NCBI GenBank assembly: GCA_002633005.1
Contig: NMRA01000174.1
Span: 704,047-768,046 of the forward strand
Direction of reading: 5' to 3'
DNA length: 64,000 bases
Source: Phoronis australis
Taxonomy: Eukaryota > Phoronida > Phoronidae
Below are positions 13,201 to 23,879 of the stretch, in pieces (the first letter of the stretch is position 1; each line of letters starts with the position of its first letter). Below the pieces are notes generated by a model. It was not told the origin of the DNA and searched no databases. It saw nothing but the letters and a program-made list of their open reading frames with translations. The position numbers and the translations under genes are program-made.

Positions 13201-15636
13201 AATGGCAAATCGCTATGTACGGGGAGTGATGCTGAATATCAGATGGTGTCTTGGCCAATAAAGACAGAAATGAGCACGGAAAAGTGATGAAAAACAGCGC
13301 ACTCAAACAGATTGACGTTTTTGAAACTTGTTCATTGTGGTACATTTCCAGTTTGAAGTATTAAATAATTGTTTTTAACAATTTCAGTATTCAATTTCTG
13401 TACAAGTTTCAAAATGCTTTTTATAGTCAGCTAAAATGTTGAATTGACCAAAACCTCCTTCAACACAGTAATGTTTCCCTTTCATGTTGCATTGTGAAGC
13501 AGCTAGTAAGTAATTATTGTTGCAACTCCCCAGAAAGAAGAAGCTAACATGATTGGCTATTTAATTCTTTACCAGGCACCCATTTCTTTCTTCGATGTCA
13601 CACCTCTGGGGCGCATCATCAATCGTTTCTCATCAGATGTCTACTCTATCGACGATTCACTACCATTCATCTTAAACATCCTACTAGCGCAGGCGTATGG
13701 AATACTGGGCACCATAGTAATCACGTGTTATGGATTACCATGGCTGACTGTTCTACTTGTTCCACTGGCTGTGGTCTACTACTTCATCCAGGTGCAAAAT
13801 TCTTTTTATGAATTGTTCACGGATGCCGCTTTATGTGAGTTTGTCCTTCTTGGAGGAAACAGAACCGTCTTGTACCCTACTTGCACAGCTCTGGGTCATT
13901 TGAATTTGCATTTCAAAATGGAGATTTTCCTGGAATTATCCCCCCTGTTATTTAGAATGCAGACAAGTGGCTTTGTAATATTGTGTGTTCCTATAGGTGG
14001 CATTAGTATCATCACATTTCACTGTCCTCATTTTGCCATCTGCTGGTGATGTGTCATTGTTGGAGCACAAATACCATGAAAATGAAATTCCATGGTCATG
14101 CTCTTCATTTGTATTTCGTGCATAATGATAGACAAGTTTAAATTGCAGAAATCAGTAGAGCATAATTCAAAATTGAAGTGTTGTTTTCTTCAAACTGCTC
14201 GAAAGTTTGTTCCAGACAGTATTAAGTGTACAAAATGATATGCTTTCTCACTATTCATAGTATGTATTGACATTTTGGATGATTAAGTTTGGTGAAAAAT
14301 TTTTATACTGGAACCACTGACCATTGATATGAGAAGAATTATTGTACATGTCGTGAGCAGGTATCAATTACGTGCCAGTGAATGTGTTATTTAAAAGGAC
14401 CAAAACCGGGATGAATTCTGAATTTCTGACATTTTTGTTTCTTTCTTGATTTTTGCTCTGCAAATGAGATTTCTTTTCTGTGTCTTTGCAGTATTACTAC
14501 AGGTTCAGTTCACGTGAAATCAAGCGTATCACAAGTGTCACGCTGTCACCGATCTATGCTCACTTCTCAGAGTCTGTCTTGGGACTCGTCACCATTCGAG
14601 CTTTCAGAGAAACTGCACAGTAAGTTCTCTAGCGCACCAAGTCTTCAAAATCTTCTTGAAGTAAATTATCTCCCCAATAATTGCTTGGGTATGCTAAACT
14701 CAACAAGACTGAGCAGACGGATATAAGAAGAGTGAGGTCTCTGATTGTGATATTAACACAGACAAAGTCAGAGTTAATGGGCAGAGGTTAAAACGACTGA
14801 GCACAGTTCGAGCACAGTTCCGTTCCGGTCCCAGTTCCAGCGGAATATGGTTCACTTGCCAGATAACTGTTGCAATCAAGACCACAGTGAAACATGCTCT
14901 TGTCCGGGTTCCAACAAGCCACACACACAGACACAGACACAGACACAGACACAGACACAGACACAGACACAGTGTAGCCTTTTCACATGGGTTACAACCA
15001 CTCCTAGATATTGATGCAGAGATGTCAACACCATGAGGTGGTGTTCCGAGTCAATACACAATATACTCAACCTTAGCAAAACAAAAGAAAAACTACAAGT
15101 ATGTCAACGTCAAACGTGTCATTTACTTTGAATGAAATTTTATTTATTATCCTGACATCCTTTTAATGTAATTATTTATTTAGTATACTAACATTCCTCA
15201 TGTTGTTGAATCACTGCAGGAGGGTATTGCCATTTCAGTGTAATAAATATTATCATTTGAGTATTAAAATACTCATATCACCATACGTGCAGTTTTCTCA
15301 GCGTTCACTGTGTCTTCTTCATGGACTATTCTCAACGAAAAGTTGTTTTGCTGCTTTTTGCTTGTCTGTGTGTCGATACGTGCCTCAGTAATTCAATTAA
15401 AGGTGGAATAAACTTCAATTATGAGTAACTTATTTCATGACTATTAGAGTTATTATAGTGAAATTGGGAAGTGTGTTAACACACACATTGTCAGTTTTGT
15501 GTAGATCCATGATAAAATGTAATAGGTTATTTACTACATGGCTTGTTTTATTTTTTGTTCTCTGAGTGCCTCCTGTTTATTTCTTCATAATGTATGAATA
15601 TTCTGCTGTTGTCATAACCGTTTAATATGATTTCTC

Positions 15637-15685
<49 letters not shown>

Positions 15686-18600
15686 GCTATCACCCTCCTC
15701 TCCTCCCCTATCCCTCTCTCCTCCCTCCTATACCCCTCCCATCCATCTCTCTCCCCTCCCATCCCTCCCCCCTATGCCCCTCCCCCCTATGCCCCTCCCC
15801 CCTATGCCCCTCCCCTGTCTTTCTCTCTCCCCAATCCCCCTCCCTGTCCTCTTTCTCCCTCACCCTCCCTCTTTACCACTATGGTCATCATTACTTTTGG
15901 CTGTTTTATGTCATGTAATCTTGGGAAAGTTAGGTTTTCTCATGTAAGTACTGCCAACATCATAATGTTTTACTTATGATGGCTTTATTTGCAGCTTAAT
16001 TTGCTACCTAAGTCACCCTCTCCACCCCATTATGCTCTTGTCAAATGAAACCATAAGGCTGTGTGACCTTATGCATTATATGCTGGTTGGTACAAGTGAT
16101 TGTGCAGTAACTGGATGATAATTATTCATTAGGCAGTCATGCTTGTCGTATTTTATTGTGTGGCTGTCAAACCAGTTCATTAGGCATTGTGACAAAATGT
16201 GATCTCTGAAGCACACTGGCATATTATGTTGTCTAGTAGGTAAACCACTTTTATTGTGTTAAAAACAAATTTGTCTGGTGACCTGTTACCTGACTGTCAT
16301 AGTTAGCTTGGCCTAAATACTTAGAATTTATTTTAAGGACGCATGACAATGAGATTTGAAGGCATGAAACCACAATACCCCACCCGGTTGAGTTTTGGCT
16401 CAATTCTTCCTAGATTTTTTTTCACAGGTTGCTGTTTTAATTGTTTTTCGTACCAGTACCTAGTTTGACATACTTAGCCTTTTCAGTAAAAAGTTTTAGA
16501 AGCAGTTCTCTTAATTTAGCTCTTCACTGAGAAGATATTTGTGGCTGAACCAATTCTAATAAGAGTGACCTTGCATTTTGATATCAGGGGAACAAATATG
16601 CATTTTTAAAAGGAACACTTGTTTCAGATCCCAAATTCTATGGGATGCTAATTCAACAAGGTTTTAACCTGTTATGTACTGATAATGTGAATAATTGCTT
16701 GACGTGGAGTGTGGTAAGCACCAATTGGGTGGCACATGAAAATACTAAGGAACAGGATTGTAATATTCGGCTTGTTGGGGCTTACTTGGGTTGTTTCTTT
16801 GTCAGCTAGACTGTTGTAAAAGTGACCAGCTGCCATTGCTTTGGTAAATTCCTCAATTGCAATATAAAGGAGGACTTCTTATTGCATTGTAGGTTCACCA
16901 ATGAAAACCGTAGTTATCTGGACATCAATCAAAGAGCACAGTTTGCAGGCATTGCAGCCTCAGCCTGGCTCAGTATTCGTCTCAAGATGCTCGGCGTTGC
17001 CATGGTTACTGGTGTAGCCTTCATCGCTGTACTTGAGCACCATTTCCGGACAGTGGACCCAGGTACCAAGTGTTGGTCCTTATGTCTGGTGCATACCCTG
17101 AGGGGTCCTAGCAGTTTGGATTCCCTTCTGGTTGTTCACTCGCCACCTTTCTTGCATTTATTTACATAGTTTAAAATTTAATTTTATTGTTTGTCAGGTT
17201 GTGCTGATTTGTGTGATGATACTTTAAATAAAACCATTTAAGAGTCCTTACAGCCTTACAACTCCTTTTAGGAAATGGTCTTAAAATCATATTCTGAAGC
17301 TAGTAGTTTCATGTTTGTAAATGGATGGTTCTAATTAGCTGTGGTGCAGTGTCCTAAATTCATGGTATATGTGTTAGGATTCAGTGCATTCCCGTTACAC
17401 CGATCCTTTAGAATAACCATCTNTCTGTGGTGCTTTAAGCAACTGGTGTATAGGATGTGCTTGTATTATGAAGATTACTCACATTTTCCCCTAGCCTATT
17501 GAGGAGACAATGACCATGCCTTTCCATTTTGGAAAGTATGCCCTCTACTGGCCACTTTATGGTACCAATAAACAACCCTAGAAGGATACCGTATGCGGTG
17601 CAATTGTGGGCGCATTTCAACGCTCTGCGTTGCTCTTGTTTCACAGGTTGCTGTTTTAATTGTTTTTCGTAACAGTACCTAGTTTGACATACTTAGCCTT
17701 TTCAGTAATAAAGTTTTAGAAGCAGTTCTCTTAATTTAGCTCTTCACTGAGAAGATATTTGTGGCTGAACCAATTATAATAAGAGTGACCTTGCTTTGGG
17801 ATCACAGGGGTACAAATATGCATTTTTAAAAGGAACACTTGTTTCAGATCCCAAATTCTATGGGATGCTAATTCAACAAGGTTTTAACCTGTTATGTACT
17901 GATAATGTGAATAATTGCTTGACGTGGAGTGTGGTAAGCAAGACTTGTTGATCATTAACACCAATTGAGTGGCACATGAAAATACTAAGGAACAGGATTG
18001 TAATATTCGGCTTGTTGGGACTTACTTGGGTTGTTTCTTTGTCAGCTAGACTGTTGTAAAAGTGACCAGCTGCCATTGCTTTGGTAAATTCCTCAATTGC
18101 AATATAAAGGAGGACTTCTTGTTGCATTGTAGGTTCACCAATGAAAACCGTAGTTATCTGGACATCAATCAAAGAGCACAGTTTGCAGGCATTGCAGCCT
18201 CAGCCTGGCTCAGTATTCGTCTCAAGATGCTCGGCGTTGCTATGGTTACTGGTGTAGCCTTCATCGCTGTACTTGAGCACCATTTCCGGACAGTGGACCC
18301 AGGTACCAATTGTTGGTCCTTATGTCTTGTGCATATCCTGAGGGGTCCTAGCAGTTTGGATTCTCTTCTGGTTGTTCACTCGCCACCTTTCTTGCACCCT
18401 GTCCCCAATCACGATTCTGGAGTGATTTACATTTATTTACATAGTTTGAAATTTAATTTTATTGTTTGTCAGGTTGTGCTGATTTGTGTGATGATACTTT
18501 AAGTAAAACCATTTAAGAGTCCTTACAGCCTTACAACTCCTTTTAGGAAATGGTCTTAAAATCATATTCTGAAGCTAGTAGTTTCATGTTTGTAAATGGA

Positions 18601-21600
18601 TGGTTCTAATTAGCTGTGGTGCAGTGTCCTAAATTCATGGTATATGTGTTAGGATTCAGTGCATTCCCGTTACACCGATCCTTTAGAATAACCATCTTCT
18701 ATTCATAGGTCTAGTCGGTCTTGCCATATCGTATGCATTGTCCATCACCAACCTGTTAGGTGGCGCTGTACAGTCATTCACAGAGACCGAGAAACAGATG
18801 GTTGCTGTGGAACGCGCTCGTCAGTATATTGACGATACTCCACAAGAAAGACAAGATGGAATACTACATGTAAGTGGTTCTTGTATTGGTAATTGTAGTA
18901 TTAGAAGTAAAAGTAGGAGCAGAAATGAAAGAGTGGATATGACCAGTTGATATCAGTAATACCTTTTCCAAAATCAGTCATCCATGAACCTCATTGTGAG
19001 CTCCGAGTTTGGCAATCTTTTTTGGTAGCCTTACAATCCTGATGTCAGTAAAGTTAAATAATATTTTTTGTGTTCAATTTGGTCACATCTGTAATTATCT
19101 CTACCCCAAAAAGAGGGCTGACTGATTGAATTAATCTTGTGGTTATTGTTATTTGCTTTTTAGGGTCAGAGTACACACTTGATATGTATGTCATCTTTAC
19201 AATGTACCCACTAGGTGCCACCCTATTGGCCAATTCAGGGATCTATTTCCTTTGAACGTGTATCCCTGCGCTACCGACCGGGTCTTCCATTGGCGCTCAA
19301 CAAAGTGACATTCGAGACAGAACCTGCGGAGAAACTCGGTATTGTAGGTCGCACTGGCTCCGGAAAGTCCAGCCTATTTCTGTCACTGTTCAGGATCGTG
19401 GATTGTTGTGCTGGCGGTATCTCCATAGATGGCATCGGTGTCACTTACATCAGCCTGCAAGAACTCAGGTAAGAACAGCCATGGTCTTGCTGTGTTGATG
19501 TACAATCATATTATTTGACGCGCTTTGGTTGTTTTGCTATTGTCTGGCGTAATTTTTGTTCAACATTACTATAATTCTACGCCCAATCACTATGAGTTAT
19601 TTTTGAATTATTTATTTGTTCTGAATTATGCATTGCTTTGTATGTTGTAAGGACATATAGCTGGGCCTACCCAACCCCAGCTGTATCCATTAATGTTGAT
19701 TAATATGATTTCTGGGAAAATAAATGTATTACAAATATATCTTTAAATTGTTTTTCTGCAATTTCTGATCTGTGTCTTAAATATAACACAATTTACATTG
19801 CAAGGTCGCAAATAGTAAAACAGTCATTTTAGTTAGAGATTCCTTATTACATTTATTGAAAACAAAAAAGCAATGTACAATAGACAAAGGAAACACACAC
19901 ACTCGCATCACACCCATGTGTGTGCATTTTGAGACCTGACAACAAAATTAGAACCTATGTGTACTCATGAAAACAAAAGAGCCAGAGAAGACTATTGTTG
20001 AAATTTTCGTATTTACAATTTCTGAAATAGAGATGAGATATTATTCCATTTGAATACACTCGAGTGCCTCCATTGGGATATTTTTTTTCTGATTTCCAGG
20101 TCCCGTCTGGCCATCATTCCTCAAGACCCATTTCTGTTCACTGGTAGTGTACGGCTGAACCTTGACCCAGCTGAGCAGTTCAGCGACAACCAGCTTGCCA
20201 CCATGTTACAGCGGTGCCATCTAGCCAACGCTGTGGCAAAAATAGGAGGTCTAGACGGAGACGTGGGCGACAGGGGAAACAACTTCTCTGTGGGACAGAG
20301 ACAGCTGCTGTGCTTAGCTCGTGCACTGATCTCTAAAGCAAAGGTAGGCTATGTTAAGTTTTTTGTGTGAAATGGTTGCTTCGCTGGTTACTTATTGGGG
20401 ACAAGTAAAACAACAACAATAATATATATTTTAGGTTGTATTGGGAATTTCAGGGTCACAGCTCTACAAATGAATATTTCACAGAAGGAACAAGATGGGT
20501 TCCTTAATTACAAGAGATAACACACACATTTACGATACCCAATGTGTAATTAAGTATCGGATACTAAGTGGCACAGGTTAGCATAGTACCAAATGGGTAC
20601 ATAATACCAAATGGGTATTGGCCGATTGCCAACCAAGTGGGTCGAGCAAAACGGCAAATTCAATAACAAGTACCAAATGGGTACAACTGCCAAATGGGTA
20701 CAACTGCCAAATGGGCAAATATCATATAATAAAGTACCAAGTGGGTACATCAAACAGCCAACTGGGCTATAACAACCTGCAAAGCAGGTTCCGGACAAGA
20801 TGAGTGAGCAGACCAGCCACAGTGATGAAAAGAGACAGTAAAGAACGTGGTGCTGTGGCTCAGTATGTGCCAAATGGGCAGGGTTGTTCATGAATGAACA
20901 ATCCTGTCCACCGCCACAACCAGTTACTTAATCTTAGTGGCACTGACTTGTAAAATTTTTGACCTCTTCAAATGCTTGTTGTTTTGCATTTGATTTTGGA
21001 AGTTCAAGTCTTATGATCCTCATGGCCTTCTAGTTGTCAAGGGGACATGTTTGCTTTTGTACCAAAATGTCTCTAGGGTACCCTTGTGCACCATAAAGGT
21101 TTGTTTGACGAATGCAGATTTGTTTTTTGTGTGGGTCGTGTACCATTAGGAATTCATTTGTACATGTTTTCCATTGAGGAGCTGTTGTTTATTTTCATGT
21201 CTTAAAGCAGTCTGACTTTTTATGCTAATTTTATACTGGTGCTTTTTTATCTTGTAATGGTCGACAACACCTACTATTCCTCACTGAATATACTAGTGTT
21301 TTAATGTATCCCGTAATAGAAGGACAGTACCCCCGTTTTCCTAAGAATAACAGTAGTCTCATCTAATTCTCAGATTCTCTGCATTGACGAGGCCACGGCC
21401 AGTGTGGATGAAGAGACGGACAGGCTGATACAGCGCACGATACAAGAGGAATTCCGCGACAGCACGGTTCTGACAATCGCTCACCGCATACAGTCTGTGA
21501 TGAGCTGTGACAGAGTGTTAGTCATGCATCAGGGACAAGTGGCAGAGATTGGCTCACCATCGGACTTATTGAATAACGACAAGTCTCTGTTCTATGGCCT

Positions 21601-21619
21601 GGTCCATGGTAATTTGTGA
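2..21619 (+). CDS. ABCC10: ABCC10 (MRP7)-like ABC transporter, 16 exons, 5' partial
   Basis: ATP-driven membrane exporter of the ABCC/MRP family. Joined exons: 2-1294, 2054-2281 (or 5202-5429), 2893-3055 (or 6047-6209), 8305-8426, 9029-9379, 9854-10043, 10481-10714, 11581-11677, 12006-12192, 13576-13791, 14492-14619, 16893-17062 (or 18133-18302), 18709-18869, 19215-19468, 20100-20343, 21374-21619. All junctions are GT-AG and all phases agree, giving 1,428 codons with the stop, slightly short of the roughly 1,490 of human ABCC10 because the 5' end lies outside. Numbering from the window edge: NBD1 Walker A about 610-617, LSGGQ 703-707, Walker B with DD at 727-728, H-loop His 760-761; NBD2 Walker A 1225-1232, signature FSVGQ 1327-1331, Walker B IDE ending at 1352. 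NBD1 has Asp where the catalytic Glu usually sits, as is typical for ABCC proteins, so ATP hydrolysis probably depends on NBD2. There is no CFTR-like R domain. ABCC10 rather than ABCC1 is called from the TMD2 sequence ([16 protein letters not shown]) and the linker layout. Known ABCC10 substrates include glucuronide conjugates and taxanes; the substrate here is unknown. Confidence 0.93.
2054..2281 (+). CDS. ABCC10: ABCC10-like exon 2, copy 1
   Basis: 76 codons, phase 0 to 0, acceptor TTTCAG and donor AAG|GTATAT. Encodes the intracellular coupling segment with VIKFHAWE, a motif typical of ABCC TMD1, then a helix. A second copy at 5202-5429 encodes exactly the same residues with only synonymous differences. 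Confidence 0.9.
2893..3055 (+). CDS. ABCC10: ABCC10-like exon 3, copy 1
   Basis: 163 nt, phase 0 in and phase 1 out, acceptor TTTTTAG. Encodes the last TMD1 helix ([21 protein letters not shown]) and the start of the NBD1 linker. The donor CAAG|GTTGGT is weak. The copy at 6047-6209 gives the same protein. Confidence 0.88.
4209..4209. other. single N at a duplication junction
   Basis: One ambiguous base exactly where copy 1 of the exon 2-3 block ends and copy 2 begins, so it marks an assembly join. Confidence 0.8.
4430..4722 (+). repeat. dispersed repeat in ABCC10 intron, copy A
   Basis: Ends in GAACGCTCGGCGTTGCTCTTGT, which resembles the end of 17437-17640. Both contain a 'GGCCATATTTTATGATAC / GGCCACTTTATGGTACC' segment and a closely spaced CACATTT/GCATTT motif. 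An old interspersed element of unknown class. Confidence 0.5.
5202..5429 (+). CDS. ABCC10: ABCC10-like exon 2, copy 2
   Basis: Second copy of the 228-nt exon with the same acceptor and donor and an identical protein. Only a few third-position changes separate it from 2054-2281. It lies in a larger duplicated block that starts immediately after the N at 4209. Confidence 0.85.
6047..6209 (+). CDS. ABCC10: ABCC10-like exon 3, copy 2
   Basis: Second copy of the 163-nt exon with an identical protein product. Its phase-1 end joins in frame to the next exon at 8305. Copy 1 of exon 3 cannot splice in frame into copy 2 of exon 2. Confidence 0.85.
8305..8426 (+). CDS. ABCC10: ABCC10-like exon 4 (TMD1-NBD1 linker)
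   Basis: 122 nt, phase 1 in and phase 0 out, acceptor TTGTAG, donor AAG|GTATGG. Encodes [12 protein letters not shown] and the first NBD1 strand ([11 protein letters not shown]) with the A-loop region ahead of Walker A. Confidence 0.88.
8713..8780 (+). repeat. CCCTCCCT low-complexity tract
   Basis: Pyrimidine-rich CCTCCCTCCC repeat in an ABCC10 intron. The short open reading frame across it is an artefact. Confidence 0.8.
9029..9379 (+). CDS. ABCC10: ABCC10-like exon 5 (NBD1 Walker A to signature)
   Basis: 117 codons, phase 0 to 0. Contains Walker [10 protein letters not shown], the Q-loop region [20 protein letters not shown] and the signature [17 protein letters not shown]. Acceptor TTCACAG, donor CAG|GTCGTT. 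Confidence 0.93.
9854..10043 (+). CDS. ABCC10: ABCC10-like exon 6 (NBD1 Walker B and H-loop)
   Basis: 190 nt, phase 0 in and phase 1 out. Walker [18 protein letters not shown] shows Asp instead of the catalytic Glu, the usual ABCC NBD1 condition. The H-loop reads CTHH. Confidence 0.92.
10481..10714 (+). CDS. ABCC10: ABCC10-like exon 7 (NBD1-TMD2 linker and first TMD2 helix)
   Basis: 234 nt, phase 1 to 1. Acidic linker (VEEEERDTG) followed by [20 protein letters not shown] and a run to LLLMQ, the start of TMD2. Because the linker is hydrophilic and in another frame from the longest open reading frames nearby, this exon is easy to miss. Confidence 0.88.
11581..11677 (+). CDS. ABCC10: ABCC10-like exon 8 (TMD2 extracellular loop)
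   Basis: 97 nt, phase 1 in and phase 2 out. Encodes [14 protein letters not shown], matching the ABCC 'xxDWWLSxW' motif after the first TMD2 helix, then an Asn/Ser/Thr-rich loop (NSTS is a possible glycosylation site). Donor GTAAGT. Confidence 0.88.
12006..12192 (+). CDS. ABCC10: ABCC10-like exon 9 (TMD2 helices)
   Basis: 187 nt, phase 2 in and phase 0 out. Encodes the second TMD2 helix pair ([20 protein letters not shown]) and [12 protein letters not shown] leading to the TMD2 elbow. Confidence 0.88.
13576..13791 (+). CDS. ABCC10: ABCC10-like exon 10 (TMD2 coupling region)
   Basis: 72 codons, phase 0 to 0. Contains [20 protein letters not shown], the conserved ABCC coupling motif, and two more helices ending VVYYFIQ. 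Confidence 0.93.
14492..14619 (+). CDS. ABCC10: ABCC10-like exon 11 (TMD2 cytoplasmic loop)
   Basis: 128 nt, phase 0 in and phase 2 out. Encodes [20 protein letters not shown] and [15 protein letters not shown], the conserved 'SPxxxHFxExxxGxxxIRAF' stretch of ABCC TMD2. Confidence 0.92.
14927..14971 (+). repeat. (ACACAG)n microsatellite
   Basis: About seven tandem ACACAG units in an ABCC10 intron. Confidence 0.85.
15638..15687 (+). repeat. (TTG)n microsatellite
   Basis: About sixteen TTG units, directly followed by a C/T-rich tract (15688-15870) with a three-fold CCCCTCCCCCCTATG repeat near 15765-15812. Confidence 0.9.
16421..17422 (+). repeat. direct duplication, copy 1 (ABCC10 exon 12 region)
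   Basis: About 1 kb from TTCACAGGTTGCTGTTTTAA to TTTAGAATAACCATCT, repeated at 17640-18696 with small changes. It ends at the N at 17423. Confidence 0.88.
16893..17062 (+). CDS. ABCC10: ABCC10-like exon 12, copy 1
   Basis: 170 nt, phase 2 in and phase 1 out. Encodes [20 protein letters not shown] and the following TMD2 helix. A near-identical copy lies at 18133-18302, 1,240 bp downstream. Confidence 0.88.
17423..17423. other. single N at a duplication junction
   Basis: The ambiguous base follows AATAACCATCT, the same point where copy 2 continues into the acceptor of exon 13. Confidence 0.8.
17437..17640 (+). repeat. dispersed repeat in ABCC10 intron, copy B
   Basis: Ends CAACGCTCTGCGTTGCTCTTGT, matching the end of the repeat at 4430-4722. 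It lies between the two copies of the exon 12 block. Confidence 0.5.
17640..18696 (+). repeat. direct duplication, copy 2 (ABCC10 exon 12 region)
   Basis: Repeats 16421-17422 with small indels, for example extra bases near 17941-17958, and then runs into the real acceptor of exon 13 at 18707. Confidence 0.88.
18133..18302 (+). CDS. ABCC10: ABCC10-like exon 12, copy 2
   Basis: Same 170-nt exon again, one synonymous change seen (GCC to GCT before ATG). Two copies in series would shift the frame, because the exon starts in phase 2 and ends in phase 1. The surrounding introns are duplicated too and the N at 17423 lies between the copies. Confidence 0.86.
18709..18869 (+). CDS. ABCC10: ABCC10-like exon 13 (last TMD2 helix, NBD2 linker)
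   Basis: 161 nt, phase 1 in and phase 0 out. Encodes the last TMD2 helix and [18 protein letters not shown], the ABCC linker before NBD2. Donor CAT|GTAAGT. Confidence 0.9.
19215..19468 (+). CDS. ABCC10: ABCC10-like exon 14 (NBD2 Walker A)
   Basis: 254 nt, phase 0 in and phase 2 out. Contains the A-loop region [13 protein letters not shown], Walker [10 protein letters not shown] and [16 protein letters not shown]. Confidence 0.94.
20100..20343 (+). CDS. ABCC10: ABCC10-like exon 15 (NBD2 Q-loop and signature)
   Basis: 244 nt, phase 2 in and phase 0 out. Contains [19 protein letters not shown] (Q-loop) and the NBD2 signature [15 protein letters not shown]; the first residue differs from the usual LSxGQ. 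Confidence 0.94.
20586..20880 (+). repeat. cluster of short palindromic units (GTACCAAATGGGTAC type)
   Basis: Intron 15 of the ABCC10-like gene holds about nine copies of a 13-15 bp imperfect palindrome of form TACC-AAAT-GGGTA or TGCC-AAAT-GGGCA. They lie at about 20586, 20603, 20628, 20670, 20688, 20705, 20734, 20757 and 20868. Paired changes (GTACC with GGGTAC, TGCC with GGGCA) keep the arms complementary. A separate CCTGC/GCAGG hairpin lies at about 20776. Confidence 0.75.
21374..21619 (+). CDS. ABCC10: ABCC10-like exon 16 (NBD2 Walker B, C-terminus, stop)
   Basis: Terminal coding exon from acceptor TTCTCAG to the TGA stop at 21617. Walker [13 protein letters not shown] carries the catalytic Glu, followed by the H-loop TIAHR and a short C-terminus ending HGNL. 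A late splice at CATG|GTAATT near the stop cannot be excluded. Confidence 0.92.
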   Translation: MLCIDEATASVDEETDRLIQRTIQEEFRDSTVLTIAHRIQSVMSCDRVLVMHQGQVAEIGSPSDLLNNDKSLFYGLVHGNL

Positions 21620-22491
21620 TGCTTACCAGTGGTTACATAATGATAAAAGTAAAACGGTTTTTCTGTGTCGCTTCCCTTTTACAGTTGATGTTTTATTTGA
21701 GATGGAAATGTTCATGTATGTGTTGGGCCATATTGTCTGTATGGATACATATTCAACCTTGGAGTTTCTGTCTCAGTCTTGTTCTGTATTATTGGCTATT
21801 GTTTGTCTGTAGGTAAGGCCTTCAGATGCTTCCGTTTTGTTTTGAGTTTTTTAACATGAACAATTATATAATGCAATTATTCCTAGGTGTCTTGATTTGA
21901 AGTATGTTAGATACACAACATTGTAAATGTTATGCAATGTTTAGACTCAGTTGCTCAGTGTTCGTGTTCATCTTTGGAGATGGGTACATGCCTTAAAGTT
22001 TTACTGAAGAACTTGTGTTTTTGTAAGCAAACATTAAAATACAAGATAAAACAATTCTTTTGTGGCATTTGCCTTTGAGCAATGTGAGTTCTTTTCTTAT
22101 CTTACCGAACTGTCAAGGATGTAATTTTTTGTAAATTATTATCAGCTTCAAAATTGTTACTTGTATTGCACAATCCTGGTCAGGGGATTCATAACACCAT
22201 AATAAGCTCTGTATAAAATCCCTAATGATGCTCAACTGTAACTGCCACCATTTTTACTTGGGTCAGTAAAAATCCTAGTTCATGCAACTTTGTTTATCAT
22301 CATGGTTTCTTGTCTTACGAACTGGCTGACCATGTTTCAGCTTACAGCTTAAACCTGTTTATTGTCATGTTTGATTGATTATTCAATGTTCTTAACACTT
22401 ACCACTGTGATCAGGTAGCGAAACTGCAAAATTCAAAGACACTTGCTGAAGCGTTTTATTGTATTGTATAAAGAAAATGTAGGTGTGGTTT

Positions 22492-22497
22492 AATAAA
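22492..22497 (+). terminator. possible poly(A) signal of the ABCC10-like gene
   Basis: AATAAA about 870 bp after the stop codon with no other gene in between. An earlier ATTAAA lies near 22034. This is a plausible 3' end only; transcript data would be needed. Confidence 0.35.
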
Positions 22498-23879
22498 GTT
22501 GTTACTAGGTTTGTGTATTATGTTTCTTAAACAGAATCAAATAGTCAATAGTTAGAGCTTTTGGGTAAGGTTAAAATTATGTAGGACCATTTTCGATATT
22601 CAGCCAAATATCTACAAACTATAATAGATTTTAAACTAGTATGTAGAATTTTGATTTTCTATTTGATACCAATCTGACATTAATTGGATCAAGTAACCAT
22701 CTATTTTTGGTAAAATTAAGCTAAAAGAAAGGTACACATCAAAAACATCCGTATCAATAACGTGACTAAATGTTTAAGATGAAGTCTCAAAATTGCTGTT
22801 ACAGTTACCTAAATTATCATTTCGCTTTTGTTTTACACAACTTTTGATTTCTTTTTCATGAAAATCATAATAAAAATCCAAATTTTTTATAGTCCCTCAT
22901 ACAAAAGTGGGACATTTTAAAAACAATTCCAAACAATCATTTTAGAGAACACTGAATGCAACATTGCATCTGTATGAATGGGCTCCCCCTCGTCTGAGTT
23001 ATGATGCGCAAAGTTGGCCAAATATGGAATTTTTCTAGGGCTCTCCATAACCTTAAAGTAAATTAATTAAAAGAAAACGCAGCTGTTGGTACTTTGCTTT
23101 TGAGATCAAAAGATGTCTTTCTCTTTTCACCATGTGTCTGATGCTGTAAAGAGGTGAAGGTCAAATCGTGATTGGCCGACTTGACTGTTGCAACTGAGAA
23201 TTCAATGTTATGTGCTAAAATGAACATTTCCTGGCTGATTTCATGTGTAAAATAGTGGGTTGATATTTTTAGTTAATCACTAACTGTTGTGTACACTGTG
23301 ATGTTAAATAGCTTCATGGAGAAAATATTTTTGTATAATAATCAGAAGTTTATTTCTTGAAAGCATAATTAATACTTACCAGTATATTACTGGTTATTTC
23401 ATTTATTTCCTTTACTTATGTTTTCCTTGTTATATGTTTTTGTTAAAGGCTCATTTCCTTCAAGTCAATTGCCTGAACAGCAAATTATAAACTAAGTTAC
23501 TTAGACTTGTAAAATAGGTCACAAATGCTTTGGTAAATAACAGAAATGACTTTCGCCCTTGGCATCATCTAGTAAAACGAATTCGGAAATCGTCAATGTC
23601 GAAAGAGTGGCCAGCCTTTCCAGACTTGGAATTTGTCAGTTTTGCAAAGTGTTTTCGATGTAAAGCATTTGTTTAGCCCAGTTTTATTGGATTAAGTAAC
23701 TTTTGATATTTAGTGTGTATGTGGAAAGTGGAATGGTGAAGCTTTAATGTTGTATTTAGAAATATAAAACTAAAAAAGAAATATTTAACATTTGCATGCA
23801 CACGAAGTTAAAGTAGCATTTTGCCCAGTTTAGTTGGTAAAATAACGAAAATTGAATTGGGCCTTTTACTCTTCTAAAT

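Noticed and set aside
15627-15947. 106-codon frame rich in Leu, Ser and Pro
   Set aside because: Translation of a (TTG)n tract followed by a C/T-rich tract inside an intron.
20550-20891. 113-codon - strand frame with repeated PIWY/PLG motifs
   Set aside because: It is the translation of the mini-palindrome array and lies in an intron of the ABCC10-like gene.
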